Shown here: piece by piece, positions 26,615 through 35,216 of the stretch
Position numbering within the stretch: the stretch's first letter is position 1
Layout: the number at the start of each line of letters is the position of its first letter
Assembly (NCBI GenBank): GCA_938028835.1
Contig: CALIMJ010000022.1
Coordinates: forward strand, 49,758 to 113,757
DNA: 64,000 nt
Reading direction: 5' to 3'
Origin: an uncultured bacterium
Lineage (GTDB): Bacteria > Sysuimicrobiota > Sysuimicrobiia > Sysuimicrobiales > Sysuimicrobiaceae
Notes under the pieces: model-generated
Told to the model about the DNA's origin: nothing
Seen by the model: the letters and a program-made list of their open reading frames with translations, nothing else
Databases searched by the model: none
Made by a program: the position numbers and the translations under genes

Positions 26615-27553
26615 GTGCACGTTCCCTTTGCGGTGCGGGCGGTGGAGCTCACCCGCCGGTTCGGGGACGTGGTCGCCGTAGACCGCGTGACGTTCGCGAT
26701 CCCGCGCGGGGAGGTCTGGGGAGTTCTGGGGCCCAACGGCGCGGGTAAGTCCACCACCGTGCGGATGCTGTGCGGCATCCTGGATCCCACGGAGGGGCGC
26801 GCGGAGGTGCTGGGGCTGGACGTCCGGAGGGATCGGGAAGCCATCAAGCAGCGGATCGGCTACGTGTCGCAGCGGTTCGGCCTGTGGCCCGACCTCACGG
26901 TGCGGGAAAACCTGGAGTTTTACGCGCGTGCGTACGGCCTGCCAGGTGCGGAGGCCCGTCGCCAGGTGGAGGGGTGGCTGGGGCGTTCGGAGCTGGCGGA
27001 ATGGGCCCACCAACGGGTGGCGGCTCTGCCCGCCGGCTTTCGGCAGTGGCTGGCCCTGGGCTGCGCGGTGCTCCACCGGCCGGCGGTGTTGTTCCTGGAC
27101 GAACCCACCGCGGGGGTCGACCCCCTGTCCCGCCGCCGGTTCTGGGAGCTGATCCACCACTTCGCAAAGGAGGGTACTGCGGTGCTGGTCACCACCCACG
27201 CCATGGACGAGGCCGCGCACTGCGACCGCCTGGCTTTCCTGTACGGAGGTCGCATCGTTGCCCAGGGCAAGCCGGAGGAGATCCGGCGGACGGGCGCGGA
27301 CGGCGCGGTCCTGGAGATCCAGACAGACCGCCCCGCGGAAGCCTTGCGGGTGGTGGAGGGGCACCCCGCGGTCCGGGACGCGGGTCTGCACGGCGCCGCC
27401 GTGCACCTGGTCCTCCGCGATCCGGAGGCCGCGGAATCCGTGGTCGGGTTTCTCCGACAGCAGGGGATCCCGGTGCACAGCGTCGCCGCGGTGCTGCCGT
27501 CCCTGGAGGACGTGTTCGTGCACCTGGTGGAGGCGCTGGAGGGGGGCGCGTGA
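26615..27553 (+). CDS. ABC-2 exporter ATPase, second subunit
   Basis: Nucleotide-binding subunit of 312 residues. Walker A GPNGAGKST and Walker B LFLDEPTAGVD are intact and the H-loop histidine is present (TTHAMDEA). The signature is degenerate: LPAGFRQ instead of LSGGQ. It complements the first ATPase, which has a good signature but no H-loop histidine, so a heterodimer with one strong catalytic site is likely. GTG 26615 starts on the base after the preceding stop. Confidence 0.9.
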   Translation: MHVPFAVRAVELTRRFGDVVAVDRVTFAIPRGEVWGVLGPNGAGKSTTVRMLCGILDPTEGRAEVLGLDVRRDREAIKQRIGYVSQRFGLWPDLTVRENLEFYARAYGLPGAEARRQVEGWLGRSELAEWAHQRVAALPAGFRQWLALGCAVLHRPAVLFLDEPTAGVDPLSRRRFWELIHHFAKEGTAVLVTTHAMDEAAHCDRLAFLYGGRIVAQGKPEEIRRTGADGAVLEIQTDRPAEALRVVEGHPAVRDAGLHGAAVHLVLRDPEAAESVVGFLRQQGIPVHSVAAVLPSLEDVFVHLVEALEGGA

Positions 27554-28677
27554 GCGGCCGACGGTTGTGGGGCGTGGTCCGCAAGGAGGTGGCGCAGCTC
27601 CGCCGGGACCGCCGGACGCTGGTCACCATGCTCACCCTCCCCGTGGTCCAGCTGGTCTTGTACGGCTACCTGACCAACGAGGTGCTGCACCAGCCCACCG
27701 CGGTGTGGGACCCGGTGCCCTCCGCGGAGAGCCGTGCCCTGGTGGCGGCCCTGGAGAACACGCGGTACTTCGCCGTCCGGTACCGCGCCCGGAACCTGCA
27801 GGAACTGGAGCGCCTGCTGGACTCCGGCCGTGCGCGGGTGGGCGTGGTGGTACCCCCCGACTACGGGCAGCGGGTGCGGGCGGGTCTTCCCGCTACCGTG
27901 CTGGTGGTGGTGGACGCTTCCGACGCCACCAGCGCCCGTGTCCTCCTGCAGGTGGCCCAGGGGCTGGGCGTGCGGCTTTCCCAGGACCTGCAGGTGCGGA
28001 CCCTGGCCCGCCGGGGCCAGCGGCCGCCGCCTCAGCCGGTGGAGGTGCGGGCCCGGGCCTGGTACAACCCGGACCTGCGCAGTCAGGTGTTCATCGTGCC
28101 GGGCGTCCTCGGCGCGGTGATGCAGTTCGTCACCACCTTCCTCACCCTCGGGACCATCGTGCGGGAGCGCGAGCTGGGGACCTTCGAGCAGCTGGTGGCA
28201 ACGCCCCTCCGGCCCGTGGAGCTCATGCTCGGGAAGCTCCTGCCCCTGGTGGGCCTCGCGTACCTGAACCTGACCTTCATCCTGCTGGTGGCCTGGGTGT
28301 GGTTCGGGGTCACGGTGAAGGGCAGCCCTGTACTCCTGTACATCCTCACCTTCGCCTTTTTCTTCTCCTCCCTGGGGCTGGGCACCCTTATCTCCACGGT
28401 GTCCCGCACGTTCCTGCAGGCGGCCCAGCTGGCGCAGCTCATCCTCTTGCCCAGCATCCTGCTGTCGGGCTTCCTGTTCCCCAGGGAGAGCCTGCCGCCC
28501 TTCCTGCAGTACGTGGGCCTGGCGATCCCGCTGACCTACTACGTCACCGTAGTCCGCGGAATCTTCATCAAGGGGGTGGGGCTGGAGGTCCTGTGGCCGC
28601 AGGTGCTGGCCCTCCTGGCCTTAGGGATTGTCGTGTTCGGCGCGGCGATTGTACGGTTCCAGAAGAAACTGGACTAG
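27550..28677 (+). CDS. ABC-2 type permease
   Basis: Membrane subunit of 375 residues with an N-terminal anchor helix, a large extracytoplasmic loop (about 50-170) and five C-terminal helices. It belongs to the ABC2_membrane_3/YbhS-YbhR group, marked by TIVRERELGTFEQLVATPLRP after the first core helix. Only one permease gene is present, where E. coli ybhSR has two, so a homodimer is inferred. It overlaps the second ATPase by 4 bp. Confidence 0.88.
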   Translation: MSGRRLWGVVRKEVAQLRRDRRTLVTMLTLPVVQLVLYGYLTNEVLHQPTAVWDPVPSAESRALVAALENTRYFAVRYRARNLQELERLLDSGRARVGVVVPPDYGQRVRAGLPATVLVVVDASDATSARVLLQVAQGLGVRLSQDLQVRTLARRGQRPPPQPVEVRARAWYNPDLRSQVFIVPGVLGAVMQFVTTFLTLGTIVRERELGTFEQLVATPLRPVELMLGKLLPLVGLAYLNLTFILLVAWVWFGVTVKGSPVLLYILTFAFFFSSLGLGTLISTVSRTFLQAAQLAQLILLPSILLSGFLFPRESLPPFLQYVGLAIPLTYYVTVVRGIFIKGVGLEVLWPQVLALLALGIVVFGAAIVRFQKKLD

Positions 28678-28691
28678 CCGGGAGGTGCCAG

Positions 28692-29075
28692 GTGGCGGAG
28701 AAGGAGATCGTGTTCACGGAGGAAGCGCCCCGGGCCATCGGCCCCTACTCGCAGGCCGTCAAGGCGGGCGGGTTCGTGTTCGTGTCCGGCCAGATCGCCC
28801 TGGACCCCGCGACCGGCCAGCTGGTGCTGGGGGATGTGCGCCTGCAGACCCGCCGGGCCCTGGAGAACCTGCGCGCGATCCTGGAGGCGGCGGGGTCGTC
28901 CCTGGACAAGGTGGTGCGTACCACCGTGTACCTGAAGGACCTCAACGACTTCAACGCCATGAACGAGGAGTACACCCTGTTCTTCCGAGACGCTCGGCCG
29001 GCCCGGGTCACGGTACAGGTGGCGAAGCTGCCCCGGGATGCCCTGGTGGAGATCGACGCCATCGCCCTGCTGTGA
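28692..29075 (+). CDS. ridA: RidA family enamine/imine deaminase
   Basis: Hydrolyses reactive enamine/imine intermediates from PLP enzymes. The 127-residue product contains AIGPYSQAVKAGGFVFVSGQ, the substrate arginine in RTTVYLKDLNDF, and PARVTVQVAKLPRDALVEID with the conserved late Glu. GTG 28692 follows GGGAGGTGCCA. In B. subtilis the orthologue yabJ lies directly after purR; here ten efflux-operon genes separate them, and ridA is the last gene of that operon. Confidence 0.93.
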   Translation: MAEKEIVFTEEAPRAIGPYSQAVKAGGFVFVSGQIALDPATGQLVLGDVRLQTRRALENLRAILEAAGSSLDKVVRTTVYLKDLNDFNAMNEEYTLFFRDARPARVTVQVAKLPRDALVEIDAIALL

Positions 29076-29163
29076 AGCCACCGGCCGTGTTCACGGGCTG
29101 CGTCCGGCGGCAAGAGGGGACTGCGGAGGGCTGAAGGCGTCGGCCGGACCCATCCGCAGGTGG

Positions 29164-29169
29164 TAGAAT
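29164..29169 (+). promoter_or_regulatory. -10 element of the tRNA promoter
   Basis: TAGAAT lies 9 bp before the mature tRNA 5' end. No matching -35 hexamer is seen at 16-18 bp, so only the -10 box is proposed. Confidence 0.4.
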
Positions 29170-29178
29170 GGCCCGGGT

Positions 29179-29252
29179 TGGGGGGTCGTCTAGCGGTAGG
29201 ACTCCGGACTTTGGATCCGGCGACCCAGGTTCGAATCCTGGCCCCCCAGCCA
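29179..29252 (+). tRNA. tRNA-Gln (anticodon TTG)
   Basis: A complete cloverleaf: acceptor TGGGGGG pairs with CCCCCCA, the anticodon stem CCGGA/TCCGG holds loop CTTTGGA with anticodon TTG, and the T arm is CCAGG-TTCGAAT-CCTGG. Discriminator G and an encoded CCA complete the 3' end. It decodes CAA and, by wobble, CAG. Confidence 0.95.
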
Positions 29253-29280
29253 TGGGTGGGTCGGTCCTCCCCTCCGGAAG

Positions 29281-29297
29281 GCCGGCAGCTCGCCGGC
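29281..29297. terminator. hairpin after tRNA-Gln, convergent with the methyltransferase gene
   Basis: GCCGGC-AGCTC-GCCGGC forms a 6-bp stem with a 5-nt loop, 28 bp after the tRNA and 3 bp before the end of the convergent minus-strand gene. No T-run. Confidence 0.4.
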
Positions 29298-29299
29298 TG

Positions 29300-30733
29300 T
29301 CAGGGAGCCCGAAGGGTCAACGCCTCCCGCAGCTGTTGGGCCCGCTCCGCCGGGATCAGGTGGCGCACCTGACCGGCCCGCACGAGCCCTGCCCCCATTA
29401 CCTCTCCCTGGAAGCTGAGGGCCACGAAGCCTGAGGGTCGGGACACAGGCACCGTCTGGCCGGCGAGCAGGCGATCCCACTGGTCCCGGTGCAGGTCCAG
29501 GCGGTTCTGGATGCGGTCTCCCAGCCACTGCACGAGCCAGCTGGTGGGGCGTTGCTCCCCGCGTCCCCAGCGGGCAAAGGCCCGCAGGCCGCAGCCCACC
29601 AGCTCCCACCGCTGGCCCGGCTCCCACTGGGCTGGGGGCCAGGCGCTGCAGCGGTGGAGCCAGAGGTGTTTGCCGGTCACCATCCAGCGCAGGCCCTGCA
29701 GGTGGTGCGGAGCCACGCCCAGATCGTCCGTCACCAAGCGAAGAGCCCGTTCGACCCGCCGGTAGGCCTCGTTTTCGGGAATCCGGGCGGAGGGGTGCAC
29801 GAGCGGTGGGGACGCCCACTGCGCCCCTTCAACGCCGGCGCGGCGGAGCCGCACCACGAACAACCCGCCGGAGTCCAGGTGGTGAGGGTACACGCGCCAC
29901 GCGTCCCGCAGTCGCGGGTCGTAGCGGCGTCCCCCGAACTCTGCGAGCCCCGGTGTGTGGGGCACGGGAAGGGAGAGGGGTTCCACGCTGAGGTCCGGGT
30001 GTTCCGCGAGGACCCGGTCCACCACGGCTTCGTTCTCCTCCGGCGCGAACGTGCAGGTGGCGTACACCACCACGCCTCCTGGACGCACCAGGCGCACCGC
30101 GCGCCGCAGCAGGGCCTCCTGCAGACGGCTGAGGCGCCGGCGGGTGGCCTCGGGGAGGTCCCGCAACACCCGCGGGTCCTCCCGCGCGTTCCCTTCCGCG
30201 GAGCAGGGCGCGTCCACCAGCACCGCGTCGAACGCAGCGCCCAGGGGAAAGCTCCGGCCGTCCGCGCGGAGGCTGAGGACGTTCAGCCTCGCGGTGCGCT
30301 GGAGGTTGGAGCCCAGGGCCCGGAGGCGACGCTCGCTGGTGTCCGCGGCGACCACGGTGCCCTCGGGCAGGAGCTCCGACAGGTGGGTGGTCTTGCCACC
30401 GGGAGCCGCACACAGGTCCAGGGCCACCCGGGCCTGCGTTCCTTCCAGGAGGGCGTAGGCCACCAGGGCCATCACCGACTCCTGCACGTACAGGTAGCCC
30501 AACCAGTGCTCCAGCGTCCTGCCGATGGGAAACGGCTCGTTCGTCACCCGGTACACGTGCGGCGGGAACGGCAGGGCTTCCAGGGCGAACCCCTGGGCGC
30601 TCAGCCGCCGGAGGACTTCCGCGTCCGGCCGCCGGGAGGGGAAGGTCCGGATGGTTTTTGGGGCAGGAGTTCGGCAGGCGGCCTCGCAGAGCTCCCACTC
30701 CGGGAGGACGCCGCGGTAGCGGTCCCACAGCAT
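29300..30733 (-). CDS. RsmB/RsmF-type rRNA cytosine-C5 methyltransferase with C-terminal RNA-binding region
   Basis: SAM-dependent m5C RNA methyltransferase of 477 residues. Motif I DLCAAPGGKT is at 106-115, the motif IV cysteine is Cys177 in DAPCSAEG, and the motif VI catalytic cysteine is Cys227 in ATCTFAPEE. The C-terminal third (about 320-477) resembles the RsmF PUA-like region. RsmF modifies 16S C1407 in E. coli; the exact target here is unknown. ATG 30733 overlaps the epimerase stop (ATGA). Longer in-frame extensions run through the epimerase gene and are rejected. Confidence 0.88.
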   Translation of the reverse strand: MLWDRYRGVLPEWELCEAACRTPAPKTIRTFPSRRPDAEVLRRLSAQGFALEALPFPPHVYRVTNEPFPIGRTLEHWLGYLYVQESVMALVAYALLEGTQARVALDLCAAPGGKTTHLSELLPEGTVVAADTSERRLRALGSNLQRTARLNVLSLRADGRSFPLGAAFDAVLVDAPCSAEGNAREDPRVLRDLPEATRRRLSRLQEALLRRAVRLVRPGGVVVYATCTFAPEENEAVVDRVLAEHPDLSVEPLSLPVPHTPGLAEFGGRRYDPRLRDAWRVYPHHLDSGGLFVVRLRRAGVEGAQWASPPLVHPSARIPENEAYRRVERALRLVTDDLGVAPHHLQGLRWMVTGKHLWLHRCSAWPPAQWEPGQRWELVGCGLRAFARWGRGEQRPTSWLVQWLGDRIQNRLDLHRDQWDRLLAGQTVPVSRPSGFVALSFQGEVMGAGLVRAGQVRHLIPAERAQQLREALTLRAP

Positions 30734-31701
30734 CAGCGGTACGTGCTCAGCAGCTGGGGCAGGGCCTCCTCCGCCCGGTGTCGGGGCTCGTAGCCCAGCT
30801 CGGCCCGCGCCCGGGCGATGCTGAAGTGGTGGGGAGCCAGCATGGCCCGTAGGTTGGCCGCGCTGAGCATCTCCGCACCTGGAGCCCTGGCCAGGCGGGC
30901 AGCTATCCGGAGCAGGGCTGCGGCAGGCCCGACCGCCCACCCCGGGACGGGGATCTCCCGCACCCGTACCCCGAGGGCCTGCGCCGCCAGACGGACCAAC
31001 TCCCGGACGCTGCGGCGGGCTCCGTCCGTGACGTTGTACGCGCGCCCGGCGGCCTCCAGGTGGGACGCGGCCAGGATGTGTGCTTGCACCACGTCGTCCA
31101 CGTGGACGAGATCCAGCGGCGCCCGACCGCCTCCCACCATGGGGAACCACCCGCCCCGCAGCACCCGCACCGCGTTGGGGGTGAAGTGGCGGTCCCTGGG
31201 ACCGTAGATGAAGCAGGGTCGCAGGGCCACGACCTCCACCCAGCCGCGGCTGTGGTACTGGAAGCACACCTGCTCCGCCAGCACCTTGGACTCCCCGTAG
31301 GCGCCGCTGGGACGGGGTGGGGTGCTCTCGTCCGCGCCCTCCGGCGCGGACTCCCCGTACACGGCCACGGAGCTAGTGAATACCATGCGCCGTGCGCCGG
31401 CGTCCACCGCGGCCCGCAGGACGTTCTCGGTCCCGGCCACGTTGACCCGCAGCATCTGCTCGCGCGGCACCGTCGCATCCAGCTCCGCGGCCACGTGGAA
31501 CACCACGGAGCAGCTCTGGCAGCCCGCCCGCAGGGTTTCCGGCTGCTCCAGGGTCCCGACCACGGGCTCTACGCCCGGGGGCAGCGTGGAAAGGTCGCGT
31601 CCGGGTCGTACGAGACCCCGAACCTCCCAGCCCTCCTGGAGCAGACGCTCCGCCAGGTGTCCGCCTACGAAGCCCGTGACGCCGGTGACGAACGCCTTCA
31701 T
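30733..31701 (-). CDS. NAD-dependent epimerase/dehydratase (extended SDR)
   Basis: Extended short-chain dehydrogenase of 322 residues. The Rossmann motif GVTGFVGGHL is at 7-16, catalytic YGESK at 135-139, and the ALRPCFIYGPRD segment is typical of the sugar epimerase/3-beta-HSD-like group. The substrate is unknown; nucleotide sugars, dihydroflavonol-type or sterol-like molecules are all possible. ATG 31701 is the first start with the full Rossmann fold. Co-transcribed with the m5C methyltransferase. Confidence 0.85.
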   Translation of the reverse strand: MKAFVTGVTGFVGGHLAERLLQEGWEVRGLVRPGRDLSTLPPGVEPVVGTLEQPETLRAGCQSCSVVFHVAAELDATVPREQMLRVNVAGTENVLRAAVDAGARRMVFTSSVAVYGESAPEGADESTPPRPSGAYGESKVLAEQVCFQYHSRGWVEVVALRPCFIYGPRDRHFTPNAVRVLRGGWFPMVGGGRAPLDLVHVDDVVQAHILAASHLEAAGRAYNVTDGARRSVRELVRLAAQALGVRVREIPVPGWAVGPAAALLRIAARLARAPGAEMLSAANLRAMLAPHHFSIARARAELGYEPRHRAEEALPQLLSTYR

Positions 31702-31726
31702 GAGTCGTCACAAAGAGTACCAGAGA

Positions 31727-31753
31727 GGCCCGCGCCGGTCGCAAGCGCGGGCC
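31727..31753. repeat. perfect 9-bp inverted repeat in a divergent intergenic region
   Basis: GGCCCGCGC and GCGCGGGCC flank a 9-nt loop in the 109-bp gap between the divergent epimerase and PPOX-like genes. It could be a leader hairpin or a binding site; no promoter hexamers stand out. Confidence 0.45.
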
Positions 31754-31810
31754 CCCGGTTTCGGGCCCGCCGGAGGGTTCCCGGGCCGGCTGCCGAAAAA
31801 CCGACCCGGG

Positions 31811-32218
31811 ATGCGCCTGCGCAGGGCCCTGGTGCGGTTGGTGGAGCGGGAGCGGGTCTGCCGGGTGGCCACCGCGGACCCCTCGGGGATGCCCCACGTG
31901 GTGCCCGTGTGCCACGTGTGGGAGGGGGGCAAGCTGTATTTCGCCGCGGACGCCAAAAGCCGGAAGGTGCAGCACCTGCGAGTCAACCCGCAGGTAGCCG
32001 TGGTGGTGGACGTGTATGCGGAGGACTGGACGCGCCTGGCGGGGGTGGTGCTGTGGGGCACCGCCCGGTTGGTCCGCAGCGGTCCCGTGTTCCGGCGGAT
32101 CCGTACACGCCTGTACCGGAAGTACCCCCAGTATCCCGAGGAGGCGGCCATCGAAGCGTCCGAGAGCGTCATCGTGGAGGTCACGCCGACCCGTGCGGCC
32201 TCGTGGGGCCTGGACTGA
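31811..32218 (+). CDS. PPOX-class flavin/F420-dependent oxidoreductase
   Basis: A 135-residue split-beta-barrel protein of the pyridoxamine-5'-phosphate-oxidase superfamily. It shows VCRVATADPSGMPHVVPVCH, a KLYFAADAKSRKVQHLRVNP cofactor segment and a WGTARLV strand. Such proteins bind FMN or F420; the cofactor and substrate are not decidable from sequence. ATG 31811 opens the domain but has a weak ribosome site. Confidence 0.75.
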   Translation: MRLRRALVRLVERERVCRVATADPSGMPHVVPVCHVWEGGKLYFAADAKSRKVQHLRVNPQVAVVVDVYAEDWTRLAGVVLWGTARLVRSGPVFRRIRTRLYRKYPQYPEEAAIEASESVIVEVTPTRAASWGLD

Positions 32219-32261
32219 CCGTGGCCACGGTGTGTCCGCCTCCTCCGGGGAAATACAGACC

Positions 32262-33323
32262 GTGGTTCGAGGAAGCGTATGGCCGTACGTGGCCGCGGCA
32301 GCGGTGGTGACGGGGTTGTACGCGGACGCCTGGGCCCACAACCACCTGGTGCGCGACGTGGGCTGGTGGGGCAGCTTCCCGGCCAGGCCTGGCCCCCCGC
32401 ACTTCCCCGCAGGCCTCAGCGTCTGGCACTTGCCGTACCTCGTAGCGCTGGCGTGGTCCGGGCTACTGGCGGCCTTGCGGGGCGGGCCCGTACACCCCCG
32501 GGACGCCGGGGCGGCCCGCCAGTTCCGCCATCGGACCGCGGCGGTGGGCGTGGCCCTGGCGGGCTGGCTGGTCAGCACGGCCACCTCGGGCGCCCGAACG
32601 CCTGGAGCCGGCTTCGTGCGGCTGGAGTCCCTCCCCGGGTTGCTGGGGCCGGGCGCGCTGCTGCAGGCAGGAGGGGTGGTGTACCTGGGCTGGTCCCTGG
32701 CAGTCCACAGCCGGAGCGGGTGGGGTCGGGCGGTGGGCGGGTGGGTGGTGCTCTCCACCCTTACGTTCCTCACCCAGTTCGCGCACCCGTACGCGGACCC
32801 GTGGCCGTCCGCGGGCTTCTTGCGGACGGGCCTGCAGACCTACCGCTACGGGCTGTTCTACTTTGGAGAGGCCGTAGGAGTCCTGAGCTTGGTGCTGCAG
32901 GCTGAGCTGGCGGCTGGGGTGCTGTTGGCGGTGTGGCGTACGGGCCCGCTGCCCGCCGGGGGGTGGACCCTGTTGTTCGGTGCCAACGGCGTGCTGGTAG
33001 CGGCCCTGCGGGGCCACTACCCCTTCGTGGTCTCCGCGGTGCTCACCGGCCTCGTGGCCGACCTGCTGGCGTCCCGGGTGCGTGGGCGGGATCCCTGCGA
33101 GCTGCGGCTGCTGGCGGGCTGCGTGGCCGGAGCGTTCTGCGCGTCCGTGTTCTTGGTGGTCGGGCAGATGGGCGCCGTGGACGTCCTGTACGGCACCGGT
33201 GGCGGCTTCGCGCTCCCGCACGTCTCCGGGCTCGGGTGGTCGGTGCCGCTGTGGATGGGGACCAGCTTGCTGGCAGGCGGAGGAGCTTGGGTGCTGGGCT
33301 TCCTGGCGAGCCCCGCGCGGTGA
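32262..33323 (+). CDS. polytopic membrane protein of unknown function
   Basis: A hydrophobic protein of about 353 residues with roughly eight predicted membrane helices (first at WPYVAAAAVVTGLYADAW). It has charged connecting loops and a His-rich first loop (AHNHLV). I do not recognise a family; it resembles uncharacterised multi-helix membrane proteins of actinobacteria and Chloroflexi. The start is uncertain: GTG 32262 has a GGGGAA about 10 nt upstream, GTG 32232 is the alternative. It lies 10 bp before the CBS-domain transporter gene. Confidence 0.6.
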   Translation: MVRGSVWPYVAAAAVVTGLYADAWAHNHLVRDVGWWGSFPARPGPPHFPAGLSVWHLPYLVALAWSGLLAALRGGPVHPRDAGAARQFRHRTAAVGVALAGWLVSTATSGARTPGAGFVRLESLPGLLGPGALLQAGGVVYLGWSLAVHSRSGWGRAVGGWVVLSTLTFLTQFAHPYADPWPSAGFLRTGLQTYRYGLFYFGEAVGVLSLVLQAELAAGVLLAVWRTGPLPAGGWTLLFGANGVLVAALRGHYPFVVSAVLTGLVADLLASRVRGRDPCELRLLAGCVAGAFCASVFLVVGQMGAVDVLYGTGGGFALPHVSGLGWSVPLWMGTSLLAGGGAWVLGFLASPAR

Positions 33324-33333
33324 TGCGTCCGGC

Positions 33334-34626
33334 ATGGCCTGGTACTGGGAAGGTCTAGTCGTCCTGGCCCTCATCCTGGTGAACGGGCTGTTCGCCGCCG
33401 CGGAGATGAGCGTGGTCACCGCCCGGCCTGGGCTGCTGGAGAAGCGCAGACGCGCGGGGGACCAGGGTGCAGGGGCCGCATCCCAGCTGCTGGCCCACCG
33501 GGATCGGTTCCTGGCCGCAGTACAGGTGGGCATCACCCTCGTGGGGACCCTGGCGGGGGTGTACTCCGGAGCGCGGCTCGCGGAACCTCTGGCCGAGGCC
33601 CTGCGGAGGTGGCCCGCCGTGGAACCGTACGCGGGCTCCCTGGCGGTGGCCGTGGTGGTGGCGCTGGTCACGTTCGCGTCCCTGGTGTTCGGCGAGCTGG
33701 TGCCCAAGAAGATCGCTCTGGCACGTTCGGAGGACCTGGCCGCCCGGCTCGCTCCCGCCATGGCCGTGTTCGCCCGGACGGTGGCGCCGCTGGCCTTCCT
33801 GCTGGCGGCGGCGGTGAACGCGGCCCTGTGGCTTGCAGGGCACCGCGGCGCAGGCGCCCGGAGGCTCACCGTGGAGGAGTTCGGCAGCTTGGTGGAGGAG
33901 GGCCTCCGGGCCGGCCTGATCGAGGAGAAAGGTGCCCGGGTGCTGGAAGGGGTGCTGAAGGCTACGGGCCGCGTGGTGTCGGAGGTGATGACCCCGCGTA
34001 CCGAGCTGGTGGCGGTCCCGGTGGAGGCCACGGTCCGGGAGGCCATCGCCCGCATCCGCGCCACCACCTACTCCCGGTTCCCGGTGTACCGGGGCGACCT
34101 GGATCACATCGTGGGCGTTCTGTTCGCGCGGGACCTGGTGGGTGTAGAGCCGGAGGCGCCCGTGGAGGGGTTGATGCGCCCCGCCTTGGCTATCCCCGAG
34201 ACCGTGCGCGTTCTGGAGGCCCTGCGGCGGTTCCAGGAGGAAGGGCAGCACGCCGCGGTGGTGCTGGACGAGTATGGCGGGACCGCCGGCTGGGTCACCC
34301 TGGAGGATCTCCTGGAGGAACTGGTGGGCGAGATCCCTTCGGAGCACGGCGAGGAAGAGCCCGGGGTGGTGGTGCGGGCGGACGGATCGCTGCTGGTGGA
34401 CGGTCGGTTGCCCTTGCATCAGCTCCTGGAGCGTCTGGGGCTGCGGGAAGAGGACGTGGCAGCCGAGGAGGCGGCCACCGCCGCGGGGTTGGTGCTGCAG
34501 TTGCTGGGCCGGATCCCGTCGGTGGGAGACCGGGTGGTGGTAAGCGGCTACACCATCGAGGTGGTGGACCTGGACGGTCCCCGGATCGACAAGCTGCTCA
34601 TTACGCGGGCCGGGCCGGGGAGCTGA
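33334..34626 (+). CDS. CNNM/HlyC-CorC family transporter with CBS domains
   Basis: A 430-residue membrane protein: N-terminal DUF21/CNNM transmembrane domain (about 1-190, with FGELVPKKIALARSE), a pair of CBS domains (about 210-335, with VSEVMTPRTELVAVP and DEYGGTAGWVTLEDL), and a C-terminal CorC_HlyC domain (about 345-425). Relatives export magnesium or other divalent ions and sense adenine nucleotides through the CBS pair. The start is ATG 33334, 10 bp after the upstream membrane protein. Confidence 0.9.
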   Translation: MAWYWEGLVVLALILVNGLFAAAEMSVVTARPGLLEKRRRAGDQGAGAASQLLAHRDRFLAAVQVGITLVGTLAGVYSGARLAEPLAEALRRWPAVEPYAGSLAVAVVVALVTFASLVFGELVPKKIALARSEDLAARLAPAMAVFARTVAPLAFLLAAAVNAALWLAGHRGAGARRLTVEEFGSLVEEGLRAGLIEEKGARVLEGVLKATGRVVSEVMTPRTELVAVPVEATVREAIARIRATTYSRFPVYRGDLDHIVGVLFARDLVGVEPEAPVEGLMRPALAIPETVRVLEALRRFQEEGQHAAVVLDEYGGTAGWVTLEDLLEELVGEIPSEHGEEEPGVVVRADGSLLVDGRLPLHQLLERLGLREEDVAAEEAATAAGLVLQLLGRIPSVGDRVVVSGYTIEVVDLDGPRIDKLLITRAGPGS

Positions 34627-34708
34627 CCCGCACGTTCGTGCTCCAGGAGGCCAGGAAACGGTGCGTCTTTCGGCGAATCTCCGCGCAGACCAGCGAAGGA
34701 GGGGTTCG

Positions 34709-35167
34709 GTGGATCCCAAGGCCGCGCTGCGCTATGCCCTGGAAGCTACCCGCGAGCGGGTCCTGCGCTGCCTGGAGGACGTGTCGGAGGAGGAAGCACG
34801 CCGGGTGATCCACGGCCTGTCACCCCTGGTCTGGCAGGCCGGCCACGTGACCCACGCGGACGGCGTGCTGCTCCGGCGGGCCGGCCGCACCAGCCCGGTC
34901 CCCGACCCCTACGGGTCCCTGTTCGGAACGGGTACCGGAGGCCAAGCGGGCTACCCGCCGCTTGATGAGGTGCGCGGGACGTTTGAGGCCGTCCACGGTG
35001 CTCTGCTGGCGCTTCTGGACGCGGCAGCCCTGGACCAGCCGGTGGACGCGCCGCACTACCGCAACGTGGGGGAGATGCTGGCCTTCAGCGCCTACCACCG
35101 CGGGTACCACATCGGGAAAATGACCACCCTTCGGGCACTGCTGGGGAAGCGGCGGTTGTTCGGCTGA
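34709..35167 (+). CDS. DinB-like metal-dependent four-helix protein
   Basis: A 152-residue protein of the DinB/YfiT-like superfamily. Candidate metal histidines are in WQAGHVTHADG and in YHRGYHIGKM, matching the three-His site of these four-helix bundles. Many relatives are thiol-dependent transferases or uncharacterised. GTG 34709 follows GAAGGAGGGG, a strong ribosome site. Confidence 0.7.
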   Translation: MDPKAALRYALEATRERVLRCLEDVSEEEARRVIHGLSPLVWQAGHVTHADGVLLRRAGRTSPVPDPYGSLFGTGTGGQAGYPPLDEVRGTFEAVHGALLALLDAAALDQPVDAPHYRNVGEMLAFSAYHRGYHIGKMTTLRALLGKRRLFG

Positions 35168-35216
35168 AGGGCTCAGCTGACCACCGGTTGGGGGTCCAGG
35201 AGGGGGCTCGCAAGCT

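Noticed and set aside
29300..31267. 655-residue version of the m5C methyltransferase
   Set aside because: The extra N-terminal part is a shadow of the overlapping epimerase gene; the ATG at 30733 coupled to the epimerase stop gives a normal-length enzyme.
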